Shown piece by piece: positions 1 to 6,862 of a stretch of 11,848 nt of DNA. The position numbers were made by a program, and so were the translations under genes. The notes beneath the pieces were generated by a model. That model was not told the origin of the DNA. It did no database searches and saw only the letters and a program-made list of their open reading frames with translations. Numbering within the stretch: position 1 is the first letter of the stretch; each line of letters opens with the position of its first letter. The DNA is from Neisseriaceae bacterium (GTDB lineage Bacteria > Pseudomonadota > Gammaproteobacteria > Burkholderiales > Neisseriaceae). Location of the stretch: the NCBI GenBank assembly GCA_017989485.1, contig JAGNPU010000021.1, positions 1 to 11,848 on the forward strand. Direction: 5' to 3'.

Positions 1-2
1 TT

Positions 3-812
3 CGCGCCTTTATGGTGATGGGCCCTGGCGCCACGGAAACCCAAGAAGGCTTTAACGCGGCCGCGCCCTTTTTTGATGGCTTTGTTGAAGGCTACCAAAC
101 CATGGACACCATTGCGGCCGTGGCGTTTGCCATGATTGCCATGAGTGCGGTGAAGGCCACGGGCGTGACCCGCGAAACCGGCTTGTTCAAATACACCGTG
201 CTGGCCAGCTTAGTGGCGGGTTTAGGCCTGGCCTTGGTTTATGTGTCTTTGGGCTGGGTGGGTAACCACTTCGCCTTAACCGCAGCAGAACGCGCTGCCG
301 TGCCGGGCAACCTGGGCGCGTATATCTTGACCGAAGTGGCCAATATGACCTACGGTGCCTTTGGCCGCTATCTGTTGAGCATCATCGTGACCCTTGCTTG
401 CTTGACCACCGCCACCGGCCTGGTCGTGGCCGTGAGTGCCTTTTTTCAATCGATTTACCCAAAAATTGGCTACAAGACTTACGCCGTGGTTTTTACAGTG
501 GTAAGCTTTGGTATTGCCACCATGGGGTTGAATCAGGTGATTAGCCTGTCGATTCCCGTGTTAATGGTGGTTTACCCCATCATCATCGTGTTGATTGCGT
601 TGATTTACCTAAACTTGGTGGTGCCGGTGAATCGTTTGGCCATGCAGATGGCGGTGTACACCACGGTGGTGGTAAGCTTGCTGTCAGTGTTTGCCGCTGA
701 GGCCATTGCCTTCTTGCCATTCCGAGACATTTCTATGGAGTGGTTGCTGCCAGCTGCCGTTGCCTTAGTGCTGGGTTGGCTAATCAATATGGCTCGTGGA
801 GCCAAAGGATGA
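3..812 (+). CDS. brnQ: Branched-chain amino acid transporter, LIVCS family (BrnQ type), 3' part
   Basis: The frame is open from the left edge (R-A-F precede the first Met at position 12), so the gene is cut and only its last 269 residues are visible. The protein is very hydrophobic, with several membrane segments. The stretch EGYQTMDTIAAVAFAMI matches the conserved TMDTIA region of BrnQ carriers. Family members are inner-membrane symporters that take up leucine, isoleucine and valine with Na+ or H+. BrnQ proteins are normally around 430-440 residues, so roughly the first 40 percent is missing. The inositol-phosphatase gene starts 5 nt after the stop codon, so the two are probably cotranscribed. 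The family call is secure; substrate and coupling ion are inferred. Confidence 0.9.
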   Translation, partial: RAFMVMGPGATETQEGFNAAAPFFDGFVEGYQTMDTIAAVAFAMIAMSAVKATGVTRETGLFKYTVLASLVAGLGLALVYVSLGWVGNHFALTAAERAAVPGNLGAYILTEVANMTYGAFGRYLLSIIVTLACLTTATGLVVAVSAFFQSIYPKIGYKTYAVVFTVVSFGIATMGLNQVISLSIPVLMVVYPIIIVLIALIYLNLVVPVNRLAMQMAVYTTVVVSLLSVFAAEAIAFLPFRDISMEWLLPAAVALVLGWLINMARGAKG

Positions 813-817
813 AGTGA

Positions 818-1606
818 GTGTTAGATCAGCTGATTAATTTGGTCAGAGAAGTCGCCCAAACCGAGGTCATGCCTCGGTTTTTGCGCGTCGGTAGAGGGAA
901 AAAAGAAGATGGTTCTTTGTTTACCGAAGCCGACATTGCTTCTCAAGCGGCGTTTGCCCAACGTTTGGGGGGCATTGTGGCCTGTCCGGTGCTGGGTGAG
1001 GAAATGACCGAGGCTGAGCAACACGCCTTATGGCAACACCATGAGGCCGGCGTGTGGGTGGTTGACCCCATAGACGGCACCACCAATTTTTTGAACGGCC
1101 TGCCGCATTTTGCCCTGTCGGTGGCCTATGTGCGCGGCGGCAAAAGCCATCTGGGCGTGGTGTATAACCCTGCGACGCAGGAAATGTTTTACGCCAAACG
1201 CGATGGCGGCGCCTTTATGAACGGCGTGGCGCTGCCCCTTAAGCACACGATTAACCCTCTGAATGAGGCGATTGCGGGGGTGGAGGTCAAATACCTACGC
1301 TCTGGCAAATTGGCCAGCCGCATCCAGAATTTGTCGCCCTGTGGCAGCCAGCGCAGCATGGGCAGCAGCACCTTAGACTGGTGTTATTTGGCCGCAGGAC
1401 GCTACGACGTGTACGTGCATGGCGGCCAAAAGCTGTGGGATTATGCCGCGGGCGCCCTCATTCTCGAAGAGGCCGGCGGCCTGCTGGCCACCCTCGAGGG
1501 CGATGCGTTTTGGAGTGGGCAAAACGTGTGGCACCGCTCGGCGATTGCGGCCTTACAGCCGGCACTGTTTACCCCTTGGTTGCGTTGGATTCGACAAAAC
1601 CAATAG
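818..1606 (+). CDS. Inositol monophosphatase family protein
   Basis: The 262-residue protein has the metal-binding signatures of the Mg2+-dependent, Li+-sensitive phosphatase superfamily. These are GEE (E61-E62), DPIDGTTN (D83, D86, G87, T88) and the C-terminal WDYAAG (W207-D208). Length is normal for the family. The start is GTG at 818, supported by AAAGGA at 804-809 eight bases upstream, inside the end of the transporter gene. The enzyme should be cytosolic and remove phosphate from a small molecule such as inositol phosphate, 3'-phosphoadenosine phosphate or a sugar phosphate. The sequence does not settle which, and it is not a clear match to SuhB or CysQ. No terminator follows; the next gene's promoter overlaps its last codons. 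Confidence 0.88.
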   Translation: MLDQLINLVREVAQTEVMPRFLRVGRGKKEDGSLFTEADIASQAAFAQRLGGIVACPVLGEEMTEAEQHALWQHHEAGVWVVDPIDGTTNFLNGLPHFALSVAYVRGGKSHLGVVYNPATQEMFYAKRDGGAFMNGVALPLKHTINPLNEAIAGVEVKYLRSGKLASRIQNLSPCGSQRSMGSSTLDWCYLAAGRYDVYVHGGQKLWDYAAGALILEEAGGLLATLEGDAFWSGQNVWHRSAIAALQPALFTPWLRWIRQNQ

Positions 1607-1619
1607 CCTCATTTATCAT
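1591..1619 (+). promoter_or_regulatory. Sigma-70-like promoter for the lipoprotein gene
   Basis: TCGACA (1591-1596, 5 of 6 to TTGACA) and TATCAT (1614-1619, 5 of 6 to TATAAT) are separated by exactly 17 nt. The -35 box lies within the last codons of the phosphatase gene. Transcription would start near 1626, about 30 nt before the lipoprotein ATG, at two abutting palindromes. Confidence 0.55.
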
Positions 1620-1624
1620 ATTGC

Positions 1625-1644
1625 GATATATCATCTTATAAGAT
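1625..1644. repeat. Two abutting perfect palindromes at the lipoprotein promoter
   Basis: GATATATC (1625-1632) is followed without a gap by ATCTTATAAGAT (1633-1644); each is a perfect palindrome. They cover the predicted transcription start and 5' leader of the lipoprotein gene, a usual place for an operator. AT-rich DNA yields short palindromes by chance, so the regulatory reading is only a suggestion. Confidence 0.35.
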
Positions 1645-1654
1645 TGTCTGATTT

Positions 1655-2326
1655 ATGGTTGGCTTGCGCTTAAAGACCTGTTTATTGCTGCCGTTATTTG
1701 GCCTGCTTGTGGCCTGTGATGCGGCCGATAAAGAGCGTCCGAACAGTGCATCCACACCGTCTCCCACGGCTTCAGAGCATGACGTCACCGGTTATTATTA
1801 CAACAGTGCCGACGTCTTGACCTATTTGCATCCCGTGCGCATGTTTGAAGAGCGTGAGGTGTATACCCGCAGCGAAGGCAGCCTAGAAGTGGCTCATGCC
1901 GACACCTATAACCTGGTGGTGAAGCTACACCCCTTGGTGTTGGCCGATGATCGGGCAGAGGTGCAGCAGGAGCTGGTCGATCAGGCCCTGTTATACGGCA
2001 TCTTAAAAGTCTTTACCCACACCAAAGTAGAATGGCTAGACATCCAGGTCACGCCGCGTTTGGCGGCACCGGTGTCGTCGGAAAAAGCCTATGAAGTGGT
2101 TTATTTGCCCGAGCCGCGGCGCCATGTGGCGCTGTCTCGGGCGCAGGCACAGGCTTTTTTACGGGCGCATACGAGTGCGCGCTCGTTTAGCGATTTGGTC
2201 GATACCGACAAACAGTGGCGTCATTTGCGCGGTGCCGACAGCCTCCTGTATACCCAGCTGTACTACACCCCTGGTCGGCCCAGCCAGCTTGCGCTGCTGT
2301 TGAGCAAGCAATACGCACCGAAATAG
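1655..2326 (+). CDS. Putative lipoprotein of unknown function
   Basis: I do not recognise the family. The 223-residue product has a lipoprotein signal: Arg and Lys at residues 5 and 7, a hydrophobic core (10-19), and lipobox L-V-A-C with the acylated Cys at 21. Asp follows the Cys; in E. coli Asp at +2 favours retention in the inner membrane, though the rule need not hold here. A linker rich in Ser, Thr and Pro (about 28-40) joins a soluble domain with many Tyr residues and a C-terminal segment YTQLYYTPGRPSQ. ATG at 1655 has no clear Shine-Dalgarno site. It was chosen because it gives a complete signal peptide; TTG at 1664 would remove the first three residues and keep most of it. It appears to be a single-gene unit with its own promoter. 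Confidence 0.75.
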   Translation: MVGLRLKTCLLLPLFGLLVACDAADKERPNSASTPSPTASEHDVTGYYYNSADVLTYLHPVRMFEEREVYTRSEGSLEVAHADTYNLVVKLHPLVLADDRAEVQQELVDQALLYGILKVFTHTKVEWLDIQVTPRLAAPVSSEKAYEVVYLPEPRRHVALSRAQAQAFLRAHTSARSFSDLVDTDKQWRHLRGADSLLYTQLYYTPGRPSQLALLLSKQYAPK

Positions 2327-2368
2327 CTATGGGGTCGATTGGGTTTGCCGTGGGTGGACGGGTACGCT

Positions 2369-2397
2369 TTGATTTAATAGGTTAAATGGCGTATGCT
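2369..2397 (+). promoter_or_regulatory. Predicted promoter of the mini-ORF/acnA leader
   Basis: TTGATT (2369-2374) and TATGCT (2392-2397) are 17 nt apart, giving a predicted start near 2404. Each box matches the sigma-70 consensus at 4 of 6 positions. It is the best promoter I see between the lipoprotein gene and acnA, and it lies upstream of the 25-codon ORF and its terminator. Confidence 0.45.
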
Positions 2398-2432
2398 GGA
2401 TTGAGTATTAACCATTCGGCAAGGAGACCATC

Positions 2433-2510
2433 ATGAAGGCCTATATCTGTGTGCCCCACGGCTTTGGCGTCATCGCCACACCCTCCTTGCCCATCAAGAC
2501 CAAACAATAA
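2433..2510 (+). CDS. 25-residue mini-ORF upstream of acnA (leader peptide or microprotein)
   Basis: ATG at 2433 is preceded at a 5-6 nt distance by AAGGAGA (2421-2427), one of the best ribosome-binding sites in the window. The frame runs 25 codons, beginning MKAYICVPHG and ending PIKTKQ, to TAA at 2508-2510. The first base of a strong intrinsic terminator is 2511, directly after the stop. Promoter, ribosome site, ORF and terminator form a compact unit of about 145 nt. The peptide has no run of one amino acid that would suggest classical amino-acid attenuation. It has one Cys and one His, three Ile and three Pro, and is not clearly a membrane helix. It could be a regulatory leader peptide for acnA, a free-standing microprotein, or the coding part of a dual-function small RNA. 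I do not recognise the sequence. Confidence 0.5.
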   Translation: MKAYICVPHGFGVIATPSLPIKTKQ

Positions 2511-2548
2511 AGCACACCTGATTCCGCGTGAGTCAGGGGTGCTTTTTT
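2511..2548 (+). terminator. Intrinsic terminator between the mini-ORF and acnA
   Basis: The arms are AGCACACCTGATTC (2511-2524) and GAGTCAGGGGTGCT (2530-2543) around the loop CGCGT. They pair over 14 positions with one A-G mismatch and one T-G wobble. Six Ts (2543-2548) follow. The 5' arm starts at the base after the mini-ORF stop, so a ribosome stopped there would cover the arm and block the hairpin. It lies about 65 nt before acnA. Confidence 0.85.
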
Positions 2549-2581
2549 GGTTGGCTTTGATGCGGTTGGATTGATTGCGTC

Positions 2582-2605
2582 ATCATAAATAATAATGATA
2601 GGAGG
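2582..2605 (+). promoter_or_regulatory. AT-rich inverted repeat next to the acnA ribosome-binding site
   Basis: ATCAT (2582-2586) and ATGAT (2595-2599) form an inverted repeat flanking an AT-only centre; the repeat is followed at once by AGGAGG (2600-2605). The AT-rich core with ATAAT and ATGAT elements loosely resembles a Fur box, and acnA encodes an iron-sulfur enzyme, but the match to the Fur consensus is poor. The only local promoter candidate, TTGGAT (2566-2571) with AATAAT (2588-2593), has a weak -35 box. Confidence 0.25.
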
Positions 2606-2613
2606 TCACAACC

Positions 2614-5292
2614 ATGAATCAGCACCAAAAAAGCCTGAATACCGAAGCCACCTTAACCGTCGGTGACAAAACATATCACTATCACGACATCCATAAGGCC
2701 GAAGCCCATTTGGGCGACGTGTCGAAGCTGCCGAAGTCGATGAAGGTGTTGTTGGAAAACCTATTGCGCTACGAGGACGGTAAAACCGTGACCTTGGCCG
2801 ACATAGAGGCCATCCGCGACTGGTTGGCCACCCGCAGCTCTAAGCGCGAAATTCAATACCGCCCCGCGCGGGTCTTGATGCAAGACTTTACCGGCGTTCC
2901 CGCCGTGGTTGACCTGGCCGCCATGCGTGAGGCCATGAAAAAAGCCGGCGGCGACCCGAATAAAATTAACCCCCTGTCGCCGGTGGATTTGGTGATTGAC
3001 CACTCGGTGATGGTGGATGCGTTTGGCACGGCCAATGCGTTTGACCTCAACGTGGCCATGGAGATGAAGCGTAACCATGAGCGTTATGCGTTCTTGCGCT
3101 GGGGCCAAAAAGCGTTTGATAACTTTAGGGTGGTGCCGCCGGGTACCGGCATTTGTCATCAGGTGAACCTGGAGTATTTGGCCCAAACCGTTTGGACCAA
3201 AGAAGAAGGGGGCAAAACCTGGGCCTATCCGGACACCTTAGTGGGCACCGACTCACACACCACCATGGTCAACGGCCTCGGCGTATTGGGCTGGGGCGTG
3301 GGCGGGATTGAGGCAGAGGCCGCGATGCTGGGCCAGCCGATTTCCATGCTGATTCCGGAAGTGGTGGGGTTTAAGCTCACCGGTCGCCTGCGTGAAGGCA
3401 TGACCGCCACAGACTTGGTGCTGACCGTGACCCAAATGCTGCGCGCCAAGGGCGTGGTGGGTAAGTTTGTGGAATTTTACGGTGACGGCCTGGCCGATCT
3501 GCCTTTGGCCGACCGCGCCACCATTGCCAATATGGCGCCTGAATACGGGGCCACCTGTGGCTTCTTCCCCGTCGACGACATTACCCTGCGTTATTTGCGC
3601 CTGACCGGTCGCGAAGAGTCCTTGATTGCCCGCGTTGAAGCCTACGCCAAGGCACAGGGCCTGTGGCGCGTGCCCGGCGAAGAGCCAGAATTTACCGACA
3701 CCTTACACCTGGACATGAGCACGGTAGAGACCAGCCTGGCCGGCCCACGTCGGCCACAAGACCGCGTGGCCTTAAGCCAGGTGCAAGGCGCGTTTAATGA
3801 GTTTTTGAAAACCCAGAGCAATCATGAAGAAGTGAGCGTGCCGGTGACCTTAGACGGTCAACACTTTGACTTAACCCATGGCAAAGTGGTGCTGGCGGCG
3901 ATCACCTCGTGCACCAACACGTCTAACCCTAGCGTGATGATGGCAGCGGGCCTGGTGGCCAAAAAAGCGGTGGAAAAAGGCCTGGCCCGCAAGCCTTGGG
4001 TGAAGTCGTCGCTGGCCCCCGGCTCTAAGGTTGTGACCGATTATTTACACAAAGCAGGCCTCACGCCCTTCTTAGACCAGCTGGGCTTTAACCTGGCCGG
4101 CTATGGCTGCACGACCTGTATTGGTAACTCAGGCCCCTTGGCCGAACCGGTGGGCAAGGCGATTGACGACCATGACCTGGCGGTTTCCGCCGTGCTCTCA
4201 GGCAACCGTAACTTTGAAGGCCGGATTCACCCTCAGGTGAAGGCCAACTGGTTGGGTTCGCCCCCCTTGGTGGTGGCCTATGCGCTGGCGGGCACCACCC
4301 GCATCGACTTGGCCAAAGACCCGATTGGCGTCGACGACCAGAACCAGCCCGTGTATCTGCGCGACATTTGGCCGAGCAACGCCGAGATTGCCGATGCGGT
4401 GGCGCTGGTTGAGGGCGAGATGTTCCGCAAAGGCTACGATGGCGTGTTTGATGGCGACGCGACCTGGCAGGGCATAGCCGTACCAGACAGCCAAACCTAC
4501 GAGTGGCAGGCCGATTCGACCTATGTGCAACACCCGCCGTATTTCGAAGGCATTGAAGCGCCGATACAGCCTTTGGCCCCGATTAACAACGCCCGTATTT
4601 TGGCCTATTTTGGTGACTCCATCACCACCGACCATATTTCGCCTGCCGGCAATATTGGCAAGGATTCCCCCGCGGGCTTATACCTACAGTCTAAAGGCGT
4701 GCTGCCCGCCGACTTTAACTCTTATGGCTCACGTCGGGGCAACCACGAAGTGATGATGCGCGGCACGTTTGCCAACATCCGCATCCGCAATAAAATGCTG
4801 GCGGATAAAGAGGGGGGCTACACCGTCCATATTCCGAGTGGCGAAATGCTGTCGATTTACGATGCGGCCATGCGCTACCAGGCCGAAGGCACGCCGACGG
4901 TGGTGTTGGCCGGCAAAGAGTACGGCAGTGGTTCTAGCCGTGACTGGGCGGCCAAAGGGCCTAACCTACAGGGCGTCAAAGCGGTATTGGCTGAAAGCTT
5001 TGAGCGGATCCACCGTTCTAACCTGATCGGCATGGGCATTTTGGCCTTGCAATACCTGCCGGGTGAAAGCGCCGCCCACTATGATTTAACCGGCCGTGAA
5101 GTGCTGTCGATTCCGGGCCTGAACGATGACGTGAAGCCTGGCCAGGCAATGACGGTGGTGGCGGTGCGTGAGTCGGGTGACGTGGTGAACATCCCCGTTG
5201 TGTGTCGTATCGACACGCTGAACGAGGTGGACTACTTTAAGGCCGGCGGTATTTTGCACTACGTGCTGCGCCAGCTGTTAGGGCAGGTGTAA
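2614..5292 (+). CDS. acnA: Aconitate hydratase A
   Basis: The 892-residue protein has the length of E. coli AcnA (891). It interconverts citrate and isocitrate in the TCA cycle in the cytosol. The 4Fe-4S cluster ligands are visible as C433 (in [10 protein letters not shown]) and C499 and C502 (in [10 protein letters not shown]). Other aconitase signatures are [20 protein letters not shown] in the N-terminal domains, [12 protein letters not shown] (from D668) and [13 protein letters not shown] (from G771) in the C-terminal swivel domain. The start ATG is well placed behind AGGAGGT (2600-2606). In some betaproteobacteria a related protein (AcnD) works in the 2-methylcitrate pathway, but no prp genes are adjacent, so AcnA is preferred. 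The gene sits between a leader terminator and its own UUCG terminator, so it is monocistronic apart from the possible leader peptide. Confidence 0.95.
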   Translation: MNQHQKSLNTEATLTVGDKTYHYHDIHKAEAHLGDVSKLPKSMKVLLENLLRYEDGKTVTLADIEAIRDWLATRSSKREIQYRPARVLMQDFTGVPAVVDLAAMREAMKKAGGDPNKINPLSPVDLVIDHSVMVDAFGTANAFDLNVAMEMKRNHERYAFLRWGQKAFDNFRVVPPGTGICHQVNLEYLAQTVWTKEEGGKTWAYPDTLVGTDSHTTMVNGLGVLGWGVGGIEAEAAMLGQPISMLIPEVVGFKLTGRLREGMTATDLVLTVTQMLRAKGVVGKFVEFYGDGLADLPLADRATIANMAPEYGATCGFFPVDDITLRYLRLTGREESLIARVEAYAKAQGLWRVPGEEPEFTDTLHLDMSTVETSLAGPRRPQDRVALSQVQGAFNEFLKTQSNHEEVSVPVTLDGQHFDLTHGKVVLAAITSCTNTSNPSVMMAAGLVAKKAVEKGLARKPWVKSSLAPGSKVVTDYLHKAGLTPFLDQLGFNLAGYGCTTCIGNSGPLAEPVGKAIDDHDLAVSAVLSGNRNFEGRIHPQVKANWLGSPPLVVAYALAGTTRIDLAKDPIGVDDQNQPVYLRDIWPSNAEIADAVALVEGEMFRKGYDGVFDGDATWQGIAVPDSQTYEWQADSTYVQHPPYFEGIEAPIQPLAPINNARILAYFGDSITTDHISPAGNIGKDSPAGLYLQSKGVLPADFNSYGSRRGNHEVMMRGTFANIRIRNKMLADKEGGYTVHIPSGEMLSIYDAAMRYQAEGTPTVVLAGKEYGSGSSRDWAAKGPNLQGVKAVLAESFERIHRSNLIGMGILALQYLPGESAAHYDLTGREVLSIPGLNDDVKPGQAMTVVAVRESGDVVNIPVVCRIDTLNEVDYFKAGGILHYVLRQLLGQV

Positions 5293-5313
5293 CCACGGTG
5301 GTCTGATTGACCC

Positions 5314-5340
5314 AACGGCTTCTTCGGAAGCCGTTTTTTT
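5314..5340 (+). terminator. acnA intrinsic terminator with UUCG tetraloop
   Basis: AACGGCTTC (5314-5322) and GAAGCCGTT (5327-5335) form a perfect 9-bp stem closed by a C(TTCG)G tetraloop, one of the most stable RNA loops known. A run of seven Ts (5334-5340) follows. The hairpin starts 22 nt after the acnA stop codon. Confidence 0.93.
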
Positions 5341-5505
5341 GTGGGCGGCCGGCATGCGCCCTCACCGCGAACCGTGGCCGATCAGGCTACCCCTGAACAC
5401 GACGGCCTAAGGCGGTCAATTTTGGGCCAAGGCCATTGTGAAGGCCCCACTTTTTGATTGAATCAGTTACAATGAAGCACATTGACGTGCACAGAGTATA
5501 GAGAC

Positions 5506-5739
5506 ATGACCGACACCGTAAAAAAAACCGAACCCCTCACGTTTGAGGCCGCCATGGCGCGCCTAGAAACGCTGACCCAAGCCATGCAAGGCAATGAGCT
5601 GCCCCTAGACGAAGCGCTAAAAGCATATGAAGAGGGCGGGGAATTGATTAAGTTTTGCCAGCAAAAATTGGCCGACGTGGCGCAAAAACTCAGCGTCCTG
5701 GATGGCGACACGCTGACTGATTTGGATTTGGATGTGTAA
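5506..5739 (+). CDS. xseB: Exodeoxyribonuclease VII small subunit
   Basis: The 77-residue protein shows the XseB pattern: FEAAMARLETLTQAM, then LPLDEALKAYEEGGELIKFC and a helical LADVAQKL segment, followed by an acidic tail. XseB binds the large subunit XseA (not in this window) to form exonuclease VII, which degrades single-stranded DNA. ATG at 5506 was chosen because the product then starts just before the conserved FEAAMARLE. An in-frame TTG at 5482 would add eight residues (starting TCTEYRD after the initiator) with no support. The ribosome site is weak (AGAG at 5493-5496). A -10-like TACAAT lies at 5468-5473 without a good -35 box. The stop codon abuts the ispA ATG with no gap. The xseB-ispA pairing is common in proteobacteria. 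Confidence 0.92.
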   Translation: MTDTVKKTEPLTFEAAMARLETLTQAMQGNELPLDEALKAYEEGGELIKFCQQKLADVAQKLSVLDGDTLTDLDLDV

Positions 5740-6633
5740 ATGGATGACTTAGCCTTTCAAGCGTGGATGCAGGCCACGCAGCAGCAAACAGAAGCGGCCT
5801 TGACGCAGTTTTTGCCGACCGAAGACGTGGTGCCCAGCCGCCTGCATGAGGCCATGCGCTACAGTGCCCTAGACGGCGGCAAGCGGGTGCGCCCCCTGTT
5901 GGCGGCGGCCGCGGCCCAGCTGGGCCAGCATGATGCCGATGCCTTGGCGCGGGCTTTGGCCGCGGTGGAAATGATCCACGTTTATTCTTTGGTGCATGAC
6001 GACATGCCGGAAATGGACAACGACCTGCTGCGCCGCGGCAAGCCGACCTGCCATGTGGCCTACGATCAGGCCACGGCGCTGTTGGTGGGGGATGCCCTGC
6101 AAACCCGAGCCTTCGACGTATTGAGTCAGGCCGATGGCCTGGCTCCAGCCCGCGTATTGCGGATGGTGCGGGCCTTGGCCGTGGCCACCGGCAGCGAAGG
6201 CATGGCCGGTGGTCAGGCCATCGATTTGGCCAACGTGGGCCAAATGCTGACTCAGGCGCAGCTAGAACACATGCACGGCTTAAAAACCGGCGCCTTAATC
6301 CGCGTGGCCGTGGTTTTGGGCGGCCTGAGCTGTCCTGAGCTGACCGATGCCCAGCTGACGCAGTTGGATGATTATGGCCGTTATTTGGGCCTGGCCTTCC
6401 AGGTGATAGACGACGTGCTCGACGTGGCGCAAGACACGGCCACCTTGGGCAAGACCGCCGGCAAAGACGAAGCCAACGACAAACCCACCTATGTGAAATT
6501 GCTGGGGCTAAACGAAGCCCGAGGCTATGCCGAAGGCTTGGCAGAACAAGCCATTAAGGCGCTGTCAGGCTTTGGCCCTCGTGCCGAAATCTTGGAAAAC
6601 GTGGCACGTTATGTCGTATTCCGTCAGCATTAA
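5740..6633 (+). CDS. ispA: Farnesyl diphosphate synthase
   Basis: The 297-residue polyprenyl synthase condenses isopentenyl diphosphate with dimethylallyl and geranyl diphosphate to give C15 farnesyl diphosphate, the precursor of quinone tails and undecaprenyl carrier lipid. GGKRVRP is the substrate-binding motif. The first Asp-rich motif is DDMPEMD (D87, D88, D93), with the two-residue insertion usual in bacterial FPP synthases. The second is DDVLD (D224, D225, D228). Tyr82, five residues before the first motif, fits the chain-length determinant of a C15 enzyme. The ATG directly follows the xseB stop, so translation is probably coupled. In many gammaproteobacteria dxs comes next, but here the pyrBI operon follows with its own promoter. 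No terminator is visible after ispA. Confidence 0.94.
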   Translation: MDDLAFQAWMQATQQQTEAALTQFLPTEDVVPSRLHEAMRYSALDGGKRVRPLLAAAAAQLGQHDADALARALAAVEMIHVYSLVHDDMPEMDNDLLRRGKPTCHVAYDQATALLVGDALQTRAFDVLSQADGLAPARVLRMVRALAVATGSEGMAGGQAIDLANVGQMLTQAQLEHMHGLKTGALIRVAVVLGGLSCPELTDAQLTQLDDYGRYLGLAFQVIDDVLDVAQDTATLGKTAGKDEANDKPTYVKLLGLNEARGYAEGLAEQAIKALSGFGPRAEILENVARYVVFRQH

Positions 6634-6656
6634 GCGTAAAATAGTTTAGAAATATC

Positions 6657-6685
6657 GGGACAAGCCCAAAAAGTCATGGCATAAT
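6657..6685 (+). promoter_or_regulatory. Predicted pyrBI promoter
   Basis: GGGACA (6657-6662, 4 of 6) and CATAAT (6680-6685, 5 of 6) are 17 nt apart and predict a start near 6692, about 20 nt before the leader-peptide ATG. A second -10-like box, TAAAAT (6637-6642), overlaps the region after ispA but lacks a -35 partner. It lies in a 15-nt string that recurs at 8952-8966. Confidence 0.5.
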
Positions 6686-6712
6686 CTGAGGGTTTAATTG
6701 GAGAGAACGACC

Positions 6713-6862
6713 ATGTATTTAAGACTGACAACCCGAGACCGAGTTGTATTAGTTGCTGAATCTGCTGAAACCGCAGCGTTCTCCCGTTCCGTATTGATCA
6801 AAAATCCCCCGTTTATTCGGGGTATTTTTTTGCCTGCACACAATCAAAGCAAGGAAAGCTAA
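6713..6862 (+). CDS. pyrL: pyrBI leader peptide (pyrL-like)
   Basis: ATG at 6713 follows GGAGAG (6700-6705) by 7 nt and opens a 49-codon frame that starts [10 protein letters not shown]. The frame passes through the intrinsic terminator at 6801-6831 (codons for [10 protein letters not shown]) and stops at TAA 6860-6862. The last A of the stop is the first base of the pyrB ATG (TAATG). In E. coli the 44-residue PyrL peptide does the same. When UTP is low, RNA polymerase pauses, the ribosome catches up, and translation through the terminator keeps transcription going into pyrBI. The layout here supports that mechanism, and the one-base overlap adds probable translational coupling, which I infer. 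The peptide sequence is unlike my memory of E. coli PyrL, so the symbol rests on position and architecture. Confidence 0.7.
   Translation: MYLRLTTRDRVVLVAESAETAAFSRSVLIKNPPFIRGIFLPAHNQSKES
6758..6781 (+). promoter_or_regulatory. Possible pause hairpin in the pyrBI leader
   Basis: GAA-t-CTGC (6758-6765) can pair with GCAG-cg-TTC (6773-6781) around a TGAAACC loop, about 20 nt before the terminator stem. In the E. coli leader a pause hairpin sits upstream of the attenuator. This stem is short and interrupted, and the U-rich stretch that makes E. coli pausing UTP-sensitive is not obvious. Confidence 0.3.
6801..6831 (+). terminator. pyrBI attenuator terminator
   Basis: CCCCG (6807-6811) and CGGGG (6818-6822) pair around a TTTATT loop. 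After one C-T mismatch the stem continues as AAAAT (6801-6805) with ATTTT (6824-6828). Seven Ts run from 6825 to 6831. The hairpin lies wholly inside the leader-peptide frame, about 30 nt before pyrB, so a translating ribosome would disrupt it. Confidence 0.85.

Noticed and set aside
1381..1673. Alternative forward frames across the end of the phosphatase gene
   Set aside because: They are out of frame with a clear inositol-monophosphatase sequence, and rich in Arg and Pro from GC-rich codons.
2761..3186. Long antisense open frames inside acnA (also 4198-4635)
   Set aside because: They lie wholly within a clear acnA coding sequence, are rich in His, Gly, Arg and Val as expected for the complement of GC-rich codons, and have no ribosome site or recognisable motif.
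5341..5480. Possible small gene or RNA between the acnA terminator and xseB
   Set aside because: The stretch has several short GGCC repeats but no convincing start, ribosome site, long stem or terminator; only a -10-like TACAAT near its end is notable.
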